A DNA stretch of 64,000 nucleotides from positions 92,744,861-92,808,860 of the forward strand of contig OY740774.1 of assembly GCA_963513935.1 (NCBI GenBank), given 5' to 3'. The notes under the pieces are model-generated. The model worked only from the letters and a program-made list of their open reading frames with translations, ran no database searches and was not told where the DNA came from. The DNA is from Aphrophora alni. Its lineage: Eukaryota; Arthropoda; Insecta; Hemiptera; Aphrophoridae. The translations under genes were made by a program, and so were the position numbers. Positions 52,961 through 62,330 of the stretch are shown here, piece after piece. The number at the start of each line of letters is the position of its first letter. Positions within the stretch are counted from its first letter, which is position 1.

Positions 52961-55554
52961 TCCAACGGTAAACCTTTTCTTGGTTAAGTTGAATGATGTT
53001 TTCGGACCCCACTTTTTTTGGGACGCCGATTTATTCAACGGTTTTTCGTTTGAGAATAAGTTATTTCCACCTACTGGAAGTTTTATAGGCAATCTCGCTT
53101 TGTTTGGCCTAGGTGAAATAACTATGTGTCGAATATTCAGTTTTCTGAATATCCTGACTAAAAAAAAACTTCTACGTTATACTTCCAGTACTTTATATTT
53201 GATTCTAGCTCAGTTAGGACACAAGTGAATGATTTTACTTTTTGTAAACCTCTGAGTAGTGAGTACACTGAAACTAACCTTGTAAATTGTTTATTTGTGC
53301 TTGCAAATATTTTATGAAATTTCAATGCATCAATTCTTAATCTATAACTCATAAACTATTGGGATATTTGAATACTAGGTGTTTTTTGTAAATAATAAAT
53401 TTTTTATAAAGCAAATAAAATTTTAATAAATTTTTTTTATTTTTTTTTATTTCAAACATAAAATAAAACTTTTTGGATTTTACTTTCTCCAACAAATACA
53501 AAATAATAACTTTCCTTTCAATTTAATAATAATTTCTTAAACTACAAGGCAGAACCAATTATTTACCTAACTATAATTTATTCTAATATTTTATACCCAA
53601 TTTGATTTAATTAAAATTTTAATAAAAGATTTAATTCGAATTTACGATTTAATGAATTTAATTTTTAATTAATAATACAAATATTTTATCTAATCTAACA
53701 TCCTAAGTAACCCAGTATTTTAAAATAAATTTATTTGAATTTATTTCAGGCAAATTTAATCAGGGACTAACGTATTTACGTTTCTACCGACCTTTTCTCA
53801 ACTGTCCAGGCGTCGCGACGTTTGATATGAAGTCCGCGAGCGTTGTTTAGCGATGGCAGGCTACAGATGCTCTGCGTGCTGGTTAAGTTGTCTCGTTGAT
53901 GAAGGTTGATCCCTGTAGGGTTGTCTTGAAGAATGTTGGATGAATTTTTAAAGATGGTTGTGGTGATGTGTCTGAAGTCCCGGTTCGGCTATTCTCTCGA
54001 CGTTAAAGTTGCATGTCCAAGTGGTCGCCTGGTGATGTCCTGGAGTCCTATCCGGAAGCTATACGAATCACTCCATGTATCAGCTGCTATGTAGGTTATG
54101 TTACTTCTCCAGAATAATCCAAGTTAGGCCAACTTTGTAATGACTAAGTTGCCACAGACGTTCTTGTAGATTATAGTTGTTGTGTCTATTGCTGCATTCC
54201 AAATTAATATCGCAATGACGTATGTTCACACTTGTTATACAAATTATTAGGTTAACTAAGAAAATACTTATCTTTTTGCATACTATGGTATTTTATAAAA
54301 AACGAGATCAAGGCTCGATGTGTTCACTTACATCGAAGAAATATCAAGACTCGATGTGTTCACTTACATCGAAGAAATATCAAGGCTCTCGAGTTTCCCC
54401 GAGCAATCGTTTATATAGACTCATCTTCAGCCAGCCCCTTCTACTGTTCCACTCTTATCTCTCTCCGTGCAGTTTTGGCCATTGAAAATCCTTTTCCTTT
54501 GTAACTCCTCCAGGGTTTTCCCTATTTTTTTGAGAGTGACATTTTTGAATTCAGCTCGTTGTCTTCTTTACACACGAACTCGAGTGATGTTCGTACGATT
54601 CTTGGTTCGCGTACACGACCCGCGCACGTTTTTCCGCGGCCATTTCTCCCGGAAAAGTCTTTGTTTTTTGTTTTTCCAGGTTTTTTGTTTTCACTTCTTT
54701 ATGTCCTTTTGGTTTGTGTTAACTAGCCGGATTTTCTCTTTTTTTCTGCTTCTGGTTGTTTTGCTGTAGGGTTAGGGAGTTAAACGATTTTCTACAAACT
54801 TGGGCTTTCCTTTACTCCCGAAACATATTTTAAATACTGGATTATTTTTACATAACTACGTTATCAGCATACTATTTAGCATTTTGAGTTAATAAAAGTT
54901 TAAGTTTAACTTTTTATCTTGCTATAAAGGTGCGAATTCTGTCACCTTTTTCCTTTAATAAAATTTCAAGTTTTTCTTTTTAATTATACATTTTGTTTAT
55001 CATTACTAAAATTTGTTTTGGTTAGAATTTAAAAAACTTTCTTTTTTATATACTTTTTTATCATTTGAACTTAGTGGATTAACATTAACTTTTTTATTTA
55101 ACGAAATTTCGCAAAAACTTATTTTACCTTTATTTTAGGCCTTCTTATGAAAAGCCTGAAAAACCTTTTCTTTTTCAATTTAGAGGAATTTTGAATTTCT
55201 TTACATACTTTAATAGTCTGTATTTTACGTAACTTTGTGACTTTATATTATCTAATCTTGCAGTAAATACACCCGCGGTTAGCGTAATGCATTTCCTGAA
55301 GATATTTGTTTTTATTTAATTTCTGGATTTTGGCTTCCCGTATTAATTTTTAAGTATTTTTTACAAGTCCTTATTCCTTTTCGAACAGGCAGGGTCCAAG
55401 AGTTTAACTTAGCCAGATAACTACTCTCCCGCGTCAACATGATTTTCGTGACCTACATGCGGCTTTAGCCCGCGGTAAGTCCGGACTATTCAAATTTATA
55501 AAATTAATTACAAATTCAAAATCCAGGACCTACAACGGGTTGTGTTCGTTGTAA
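52961..55554 (-). repeat. 3' LTR
   Basis: About 2594 bases, matching 59735-62330 at offsets of 6774-6776. Known differences: a T run near 53440 (9 against 10), a T run near 54524 (7 against 8), ccagg against cccgg near 54677, and gttcg against gtccg near 55545. Long LTRs of this size make up more than half of the element. Frames inside it (for example 54222-54485, 54467-54769) are on the strand opposite to the element and are not considered genes. Confidence 0.95.
54307..54381 (-). repeat. 36-base tandem repeat with hairpins in 3' LTR
   Basis: Just over two copies with a period of 36. Each unit contains TCGATGT and its complement ACATCGA around eight bases, so each can form a seven-pair hairpin. 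The identical array lies at about 61082-61156 in the 5' LTR, downstream of the TATA box there, hence probably in the transcript leader. Confidence 0.85.
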
Positions 55555-55566
55555 GCTACCCCTCTT
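55555..55566 (-). other. Polypurine tract
   Basis: On the minus strand AAGAGGGGTAGC directly abuts the 3' LTR, which is where plus-strand DNA synthesis would be primed. The A/G run is interrupted only near the LTR boundary. Confidence 0.65.
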
Positions 55567-56591
55567 AAGATATCTGGTTTGATCGGCTCCGCCATAAATC
55601 CAAGATATTGAAAACCACTAAATATAATAATACTTCCCTTTCAAATTTCCTCCTATCTTATTTCATTCTTATATCTAGTTCTGCCTTCCTATCCTAACAA
55701 TTTACAGATTACATATTCATAATTTTTATATATACAATTCATACTATACATTTCATTGTTCTTTTTATTCTGCATAATCTGAAATTACATTTCTACAACA
55801 TGACATGGTATACATTTCCTTTTGTAATGTTCACTGGGTGAGTTCACTTCCACTGAAAACACATGTTTATACTGTACACAACTTATATAAATACAGGGAC
55901 ACATTTTAATTTGCCTGATAACCAACAAAAAATACTTTACTGGATTACATTTTCATACTACTGTTATGTTCCTTGCATTCATATTTCCCGAATTTTTACA
56001 ATCCGAGTTTTTTGTACGTTTTATTTTACATTACCCTTTTTTTTATTTATTTTTTTATTTTTTTTATTTGCCTTTGTGGCTTCAATTACAATAATTGAGA
56101 GTTTTTTAATTAATTAATTGTTTATTTGTTTAAGTTTATTATTTTTTTAAGTTTTTTCTAGGTTATTAGTTAAACTTCTTTCTACCAGAATCCTAACTAC
56201 TCCGATTCTTCTAACAACTTTTACGCATAATTAATTTTCTGGTAATTAATATGCAACCCCTATACACCCCTGACTCGTGTATTAGGCCATTCCAGGCACC
56301 TGATTTGTTCGTAGGTTATATTCGAACGTTTTCTTCCTGGATCTGTATTACTATTTAATTTAAAACTAGCAAACACATTAGCATGTAAGATAGAAATACT
56401 TAGGCCTTTCAATCAATTGAGATGCGTTGAGTTGTTTATTTAGGCCTACTTCCTTCATTTTAGTCTTCTCAGTCTGCCGTGTTCCCTTTCTCCACTTCCG
56501 TCGACCTTGAACTTCCCTTGACTTTAGTTCAGCTGTGTTGCAAACCGTCCCATCCTAGCCTACTTTAGTTCCTGTCCTTTTCTATCTTCAT
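55567..56591 (-). other. Noncoding 3' part of the element
   Basis: About 1 kb between the protease stop and the polypurine tract. Only short frames occur and I see none of the conserved motifs of reverse transcriptase, RNase H or integrase. It may be a deletion scar of the pol region, or a cis-acting 3' untranslated region. Confidence 0.6.
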
Positions 56592-58187
56592 TCATTGCGT
56601 GTTTACTAATTCATCATGTTTACATTTGATATCTGTCTTCACTCCTTGTCTAAGTCCACACAGCTGACTTTCAATTTGGCCTACTTTCTCTTTGTACCGT
56701 ACATGTTTCCTACTTAATTTAGTTTTATTTACAACAGAATTATTAGTGTTTTTAAATCTGACTTTAGACATTTTTCCACGCACTTTTGACAGTTGATTGT
56801 AGTCACGCGTGTCTGTTCCTCCTACAGATATTAATAATTCTTTTTGTGATTGTTTATTATTATACTTTTTATTGTTAATCGAGTGGTCGGAATATTTACA
56901 GTGTAGTGCAGTGCTTGACTTCGCCTGATTTGGATTACAACGCTTATTTGGATATTTACAGTTTCGGCTACTTTGGCTGCGTCGCGACGCGTAGTTGGTA
57001 ACTGGATATTTTTCACCACTATACCTAACTTTAATTGGTACATTAATCTTTTTTAATGCCCTATTACGCGAAATTTCGTCCTTGGCTTCTTTAGATAGCA
57101 TCTTAGGTACGATTAAATTTTTGGATTTTTGCCCCTTCCTTCGTTGAACAGATAACCCCTTCGGTATCATTTGATCCAACCCTTCTTCGTTTTGTATCCT
57201 AACCTTATCAATATTCCTAGCTGTTGTGTCCGGCTTCCTGTCTTGACTCATGCTACAATTCCCTTCCATTACATCGTTGATGCCCGTTTTTTCTATTTCC
57301 GGTACATTAACGATTTCAGCTTTGTTTACTAACTCATTTATGCTAATTTCATTTTCATTTGACTTATTGGTTTGGAGTTTAGTATTTATCGCCTCGATTT
57401 TGTCGGATTTAATTACCTCCGATTTAATTAAATTTATTGATTTATTGTTTTTATAGTATCGGGAATTAATATTAAAACATTTTCCCTTTAAACGTGTTAT
57501 TGCAACTTTTTTGTCAATAAACGGGATTTTAATATTATCCTGACCTATTTTAAACATTGCAAATTTTTCTTGCATGTTTATTTTGGCTTGTAAATTATAT
57601 AAAAGGTCACATCCCATAATTATCCTAGATTTTAGACCTTTTACTACCAAAAATTGTAGATCTACGCATTTATCTAACAGTTTAATTTCAATTAGGACTT
57701 GCTTGTTAATTTTTTGCACCTTCCCTTTTAATGCCCCAATTATTTCTAGGCACGCTACCGGTAATTCTAAGATTTTGACATCTTCCGATTTTAATTGATC
57801 GAGGTAATCCTGTTGGATAACGCTTACTTCAGCTCCTGTGTCAATCTCAAGGTAACCGGTACTTGTTCCAAGTTCGACTGGAATCGCGGGTATTTCTTCT
57901 ATGGGTTTTTCAGTTAAAATTGGCTCGTCCTTATTATCTAGCAAGTCTTCTCTAATATCGACATTTAAACTACCTAATTGTTTAGGTTGATATTCGCGCT
58001 CCTTTTCGACGACTTTTTCGCCTACTTCAGGTTCGATCCTACTACAAGGAGTAACTTTTTTATTTCCTAAATTTTTGGTATTTACCTGCACTTTAACTTT
58101 TTTAACTTTAATCTTTTGTTTTATTGTTTTTTCTACAGCCCTGTCATTCCGAAAACATCCATCCTTTGGCAGAACCTCACTTATTAG
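56592..58187 (-). CDS. pro: Retropepsin-containing protein, made by -1 frameshift from gag
   Basis: The frame runs from the slippery site to a stop at 56592 (about 531 codons). There is no ATG near its start; the first conventional start is a GTG at 58091, so translation is most simply explained as a Gag-Pro fusion. Numbering from that GTG, the retropepsin active site DTGAEVS is at residues 84-90 and the second hydrophobic motif IIMGCDLL at 157-164, a normal spacing for a retroviral-type aspartic protease. Residues from about 171 to 499 are basic, rich in Lys, Asn and Ser, and match no domain I recognise. No YxDD-type reverse transcriptase motif occurs. A loose Cys/His group (CKYPNKRC, HCKYSDH) in the last third might bind nucleic acid, but this is conjecture. 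Role: processing of Gag in particles. Confidence 0.88.
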   Translation of the reverse strand, partial: LISEVLPKDGCFRNDRAVEKTIKQKIKVKKVKVQVNTKNLGNKKVTPCSRIEPEVGEKVVEKEREYQPKQLGSLNVDIREDLLDNKDEPILTEKPIEEIPAIPVELGTSTGYLEIDTGAEVSVIQQDYLDQLKSEDVKILELPVACLEIIGALKGKVQKINKQVLIEIKLLDKCVDLQFLVVKGLKSRIIMGCDLLYNLQAKINMQEKFAMFKIGQDNIKIPFIDKKVAITRLKGKCFNINSRYYKNNKSINLIKSEVIKSDKIEAINTKLQTNKSNENEISINELVNKAEIVNVPEIEKTGINDVMEGNCSMSQDRKPDTTARNIDKVRIQNEEGLDQMIPKGLSVQRRKGQKSKNLIVPKMLSKEAKDEISRNRALKKINVPIKVRYSGEKYPVTNYASRRSQSSRNCKYPNKRCNPNQAKSSTALHCKYSDHSINNKKYNNKQSQKELLISVGGTDTRDYNQLSKVRGKMSKVRFKNTNNSVVNKTKLSRKHVRYKEKVGQIESQLCGLRQGVKTDIKCKHDELVNTQ

Positions 58188-59311
58188 TTTTTTTTCTGCT
58201 GGTTAGGGTTTGAGTTGAAAGGACGTGGTTTATTGGAACTTGGGTGATTAGAGTTATTCGGGTTTTGAGCATAGGATCTTTGGATAGGGGGGTTATTTCT
58301 AGGTGTGAAATTTTGCCTATTTTGCGTGTCTTGAGCGTCTTGGGGTCTGCCTCGCCGATTTTCCTCTATCATATCGACATTGTTTAAAAAGTTTATCGCA
58401 TCTTGAATCGTTTCGCTAGGCTTACCTATGCTTGCTAGCCTAATTTGTTCGCTACAGTGTTGCATTACTGTGAATACTAGGAAACCTTCAGATAAGGGGG
58501 GATCTAAATCTCGAGCTTTATTTACTATCATACAGAAATATTCTGTTCTACTAGCATTCCCCTTCTCTACATACTTATTGTTTTCGATATAATTTCTGAT
58601 CGCTTTCTGTTTTTGTAGCGACCAGTAATTATTTAAAAATGCTTCCTTAAATTCGGCATACTTCATCTCTTCGCGGTTTGTTATGTTAAACCATTCGAGT
58701 GCATAACCTTTAAGATGGCGTCTAATGAATTTAATCTTCTCCCTATCTTCTAAATAGGGATTCAACTCGTCCATTAACCCTTCTATGTCCCTTAAAAATT
58801 GTTTAGGCCTTTCTTTACTGTTTCCCCAAAATTCAATTTTAGTTGCTTCGCTCTCATAACGCGGCATCATTATTCCTACACTCCTACTACCACCTCCCTG
58901 ACTCAACACGTCTCCTATTTTCTTTTCGACGCGTTGCACCCGACTTTCCATTGTTCTGAAGCCCTCATCTACTGTGTTCTTCATGGTGCTCGTCGTTTCT
59001 TCCAGAACATGGATCGTTCCTTCAATTTTCGCATATTTCTCTTCCACCTTGGTATGTTGTTCCTTACACCTCACGCTTTCTTCCTCCAGGCTTCGTTCCA
59101 GGTCTCCCAGCTTTCCAGAGATTAAGTGGTATAATTCTTTTTGTTCCTTCTCTCGCTGTAACCTTCCTGCCTCCTTTTCTTCCCGGATTTTTTCATCCTT
59201 AAGCCGTCTTCTTTCCTCTTTTCTTTCCAGTTCTTCCTGATCTTTCTTCGCCCTTTCTTCTTTATCTTTTTTATATTGTTCGAAGAACTCTTTCATGGCC
59301 TTATCCGCCAT
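58184..59311 (-). CDS. gag: Gag-like structural protein
   Basis: 375 codons. The ATG has a good context (AAAATGG) and lies about 410 bases downstream of the primer-binding site. Residues 10-135 are highly charged heptad-like sequence (EELERKEERRRLKDEK and similar) and should form a long coiled coil. Residues about 155-315 resemble the capsid region of Ty3/gypsy Gag: KIKFIRRHLKGYALEWF (192-208) followed by FKEAFLNNYW (221-230), and the helical NARDLDPPLSEGF region. The C-terminal 55 residues are Asn, Gln, Pro and Arg-rich and contain no CCHC zinc knuckle, so RNA binding probably relies on basic residues or on the protease extension. Expected to form cytoplasmic particles that package the element RNA. 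The stop (58184-58186) immediately follows the slippery heptamer. Confidence 0.88.
   Translation of the reverse strand: MADKAMKEFFEQYKKDKEERAKKDQEELERKEERRRLKDEKIREEKEAGRLQREKEQKELYHLISGKLGDLERSLEEESVRCKEQHTKVEEKYAKIEGTIHVLEETTSTMKNTVDEGFRTMESRVQRVEKKIGDVLSQGGGSRSVGIMMPRYESEATKIEFWGNSKERPKQFLRDIEGLMDELNPYLEDREKIKFIRRHLKGYALEWFNITNREEMKYAEFKEAFLNNYWSLQKQKAIRNYIENNKYVEKGNASRTEYFCMIVNKARDLDPPLSEGFLVFTVMQHCSEQIRLASIGKPSETIQDAINFLNNVDMIEENRRGRPQDAQDTQNRQNFTPRNNPPIQRSYAQNPNNSNHPSSNKPRPFNSNPNQQKKN
58187..58193 (-). promoter_or_regulatory. -1 ribosomal frameshift site A AAA AAC
   Basis: On the minus strand, in gag phase, the codons are CAG AAA AAA AAC TAA. The last seven bases before the stop form the canonical X XXY YYZ heptamer AAAAAAC. 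The protease frame is open from here and its upstream stop is at 58203-58205, so the overlap is less than 20 bases and contains this heptamer. A weak stem (GUUCUG with CGGAAU) can be drawn about 12 bases downstream; no strong pseudoknot was evident by eye. Confidence 0.85.
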
Positions 59312-59722
59312 TTTAACTTTTGCTTGTTTATACTATTTTAATTTGATTTAATTGTTTTTATTTATTTAATTTTGTTTTGATCTGTCGCGTCGGAAAACTC
59401 CCAATTATTTTATATTTATTTTTACTCCAATCTTTTTAGACCTACACCCCCAATTTTCCGATTTTACCATGACAAAAATGTAATTTATTGGTTAATTAAT
59501 TTTAATGTTTTAATTTCCTCTCTCCCCCTCTGAACCTTAATACGACACGAACGCGGGAAATACTTCAGACGTGGAAAATAGCAGTAGTATGGCTTAATAT
59601 TAAACACAATGCTAAAGCTAACATACACAGTTTCAAGCACAAATAAATTTACGTTAGTTTTTTGACTGAATTTTACTTTTGGTTAATTTTTTAACCACAA
59701 GTGAAATCGAGCCAACACCGAA
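59312..59722 (-). other. Leader between primer-binding site and gag
   Basis: About 410 bases with no long frame in element orientation. This is the usual place for packaging and dimerisation signals; none can be identified by eye. Confidence 0.6.
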
Positions 59723-59730
59723 GGGCGCCA
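59723..59730 (-). other. Primer-binding site
   Basis: On the minus strand TGGCGCCC lies four bases (GAGT) after the 5' LTR end. It begins TGG, as required to pair with a tRNA CCA end, and its first eight bases equal those of the tRNA-Lys-type primer sites of many retroelements. Beyond these (TTCGGTGTTGG) the match to tRNA-Lys is not kept, so the primer tRNA is undetermined. Confidence 0.7.
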
Positions 59731-61081
59731 ACTCTCCAACGGTAAACCTTTTCTTGGTTAAGTTGAATGATGTTTTCGGACCCCACTTTTTTTGGGACGC
59801 CGATTTATTCAACGGTTTTTCGTTTGAGAATAAGTTATTTCCACCTACTGGAAGTTTTATAGGCAATCTCGCTTTGTTTGGCCTAGGTGAAATAACTATG
59901 TGTCGAATATTCAGTTTTCTGAATATCCTGACTAAAAAAAAACTTCTACGTTATACTTCCAGTACTTTATATTTGATTCTAGCTCAGTTAGGACACAAGT
60001 GAATGATTTTACTTTTTGTAAACCTCTGAGTAGTGAGTACACTGAAACTAACCTTGTAAATTGTTTATTTGTGCTTGCAAATATTTTATGAAATTTCAAT
60101 GCATCAATTCTTAATCTATAACTCATAAACTATTGGGATATTTGAATACTAGGTGTTTTTTGTAAATAATAAATTTTTTATAAAGCAAATAAAATTTTAA
60201 TAAATTTTTTTTATTTTTTTTTTATTTCAAACATAAAATAAAACTTTTTGGATTTTACTTTCTCCAACAAATACAAAATAATAACTTTCCTTTCAATTTA
60301 ATAATAATTTCTTAAACTACAAGGCAGAACCAATTATTTACCTAACTATAATTTATTCTAATATTTTATACCCAATTTGATTTAATTAAAATTTTAATAA
60401 AAGATTTAATTCGAATTTACGATTTAATGAATTTAATTTTTAATTAATAATACAAATATTTTATCTAATCTAACATCCTAAGTAACCCAGTATTTTAAAA
60501 TAAATTTATTTGAATTTATTTCAGGCAAATTTAATCAGGGACTAACGTATTTACGTTTCTACCGACCTTTTCTCAACTGTCCAGGCGTCGCGACGTTTGA
60601 TATGAAGTCCGCGAGCGTTGTTTAGCGATGGCAGGCTACAGATGCTCTGCGTGCTGGTTAAGTTGTCTCGTTGATGAAGGTTGATCCCTGTAGGGTTGTC
60701 TTGAAGAATGTTGGATGAATTTTTAAAGATGGTTGTGGTGATGTGTCTGAAGTCCCGGTTCGGCTATTCTCTCGACGTTAAAGTTGCATGTCCAAGTGGT
60801 CGCCTGGTGATGTCCTGGAGTCCTATCCGGAAGCTATACGAATCACTCCATGTATCAGCTGCTATGTAGGTTATGTTACTTCTCCAGAATAATCCAAGTT
60901 AGGCCAACTTTGTAATGACTAAGTTGCCACAGACGTTCTTGTAGATTATAGTTGTTGTGTCTATTGCTGCATTCCAAATTAATATCGCAATGACGTATGT
61001 TCACACTTGTTATACAAATTATTAGGTTAACTAAGAAAATACTTATCTTTTTGCATACTATGGTATTTTATAAAAAACGAG

Positions 61082-61156
61082 ATCAAGGCTCGATGTGTTC
61101 ACTTACATCGAAGAAATATCAAGACTCGATGTGTTCACTTACATCGAAGAAATATC
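61082..61156 (-). repeat. 36-base tandem hairpin repeat in 5' LTR
   Basis: Same array as in the 3' LTR. It lies 30-110 bases downstream of the putative TATA box, so it is predicted to be in the 5' end of the RNA. Confidence 0.85.
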
Positions 61157-61184
61157 AAGGCTCTCGAGTTTCCCCGAGCAATCG

Positions 61185-61193
61185 TTTATATAG
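61185..61193 (-). promoter_or_regulatory. Putative LTR TATA box
   Basis: On the minus strand CTATATAAA is followed by GC-richer sequence (ctcggggaaactcgag). This is the best TATA match in the central LTR. The equivalent box in the 3' LTR is at about 54411-54419. Confidence 0.4.
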
Positions 61194-62330
61194 ACTCATC
61201 TTCAGCCAGCCCCTTCTACTGTTCCACTCTTATCTCTCTCCGTGCAGTTTTGGCCATTGAAAATCCTTTTCCTTTGTAACTCCTCCAGGGTTTTCCCTAT
61301 TTTTTTTGAGAGTGACATTTTTGAATTCAGCTCGTTGTCTTCTTTACACACGAACTCGAGTGATGTTCGTACGATTCTTGGTTCGCGTACACGACCCGCG
61401 CACGTTTTTCCGCGGCCATTTCTCCCGGAAAAGTCTTTGTTTTTTGTTTTTCCCGGTTTTTTGTTTTCACTTCTTTATGTCCTTTTGGTTTGTGTTAACT
61501 AGCCGGATTTTCTCTTTTTTTCTGCTTCTGGTTGTTTTGCTGTAGGGTTAGGGAGTTAAACGATTTTCTACAAACTTGGGCTTTCCTTTACTCCCGAAAC
61601 ATATTTTAAATACTGGATTATTTTTACATAACTACGTTATCAGCATACTATTTAGCATTTTGAGTTAATAAAAGTTTAAGTTTAACTTTTTATCTTGCTA
61701 TAAAGGTGCGAATTCTGTCACCTTTTTCCTTTAATAAAATTTCAAGTTTTTCTTTTTAATTATACATTTTGTTTATCATTACTAAAATTTGTTTTGGTTA
61801 GAATTTAAAAAACTTTCTTTTTTATATACTTTTTTATCATTTGAACTTAGTGGATTAACATTAACTTTTTTATTTAACGAAATTTCGCAAAAACTTATTT
61901 TACCTTTATTTTAGGCCTTCTTATGAAAAGCCTGAAAAACCTTTTCTTTTTCAATTTAGAGGAATTTTGAATTTCTTTACATACTTTAATAGTCTGTATT
62001 TTACGTAACTTTGTGACTTTATATTATCTAATCTTGCAGTAAATACACCCGCGGTTAGCGTAATGCATTTCCTGAAGATATTTGTTTTTATTTAATTTCT
62101 GGATTTTGGCTTCCCGTATTAATTTTTAAGTATTTTTTACAAGTCCTTATTCCTTTTCGAACAGGCAGGGTCCAAGAGTTTAACTTAGCCAGATAACTAC
62201 TCTCCCGCGTCAACATGATTTTCGTGACCTACATGCGGCTTTAGCCCGCGGTAAGTCCGGACTATTCAAATTTATAAAATTAATTACAAATTCAAAATCC
62301 AGGACCTACAACGGGTTGTGTCCGTTGTAA

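Larger units (their letters stand above)
52961..62330 (-). mobile_element. Gag-pro LTR retrotransposon lacking RT and integrase
   Basis: A 9.37-kb minus-strand element: 5' LTR (59735-62330), primer-binding site, gag, -1 frameshift site, protease frame, a noncoding kilobase, polypurine tract and 3' LTR (52961-55554). The 4.18-kb internal region encodes no reverse transcriptase, RNase H, integrase or envelope, so movement would need a partner. The two LTRs show only two substitutions and two one-base homopolymer changes on visual comparison, so insertion was recent. It sits in an AT repeat (caatatatat on one side, tatatata on the other), which hides the exact target duplication but fits TATA-directed integration of gypsy-group elements. 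LTR ends (minus strand) are TTACAAC or TACAAC and GTTGGA, not the usual TG...CA. Confidence 0.93.
59735..62330 (-). repeat. 5' LTR
   Basis: About 2596 bases. In element orientation it starts at 62330. If the TATA box at 61185-61193 is the promoter, U3 is about 1.1 kb and the transcribed R-U5 part about 1.4 kb. It is unusually pyrimidine-rich on the plus strand and contains a CpG-rich stretch (acgacccgcgcacg) near 61390. Plus-strand frames within it are antisense chance frames. Confidence 0.95.

Noticed and set aside
52980..54769. Plus-strand frames in the left LTR and their duplicates at 59679-61545
   Set aside because: They are antisense to the element, lie in untranslated LTR sequence, and are duplicated only because the LTRs are.
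55567..56591. A hidden pol remnant between protease and the 3' LTR
   Set aside because: No reverse transcriptase, RNase H or integrase motif was visible in short frames. About 1 kb is also too short for these domains.
58799..59240. Plus-strand frames of 88-108 codons
   Set aside because: Antisense shadows of gag.
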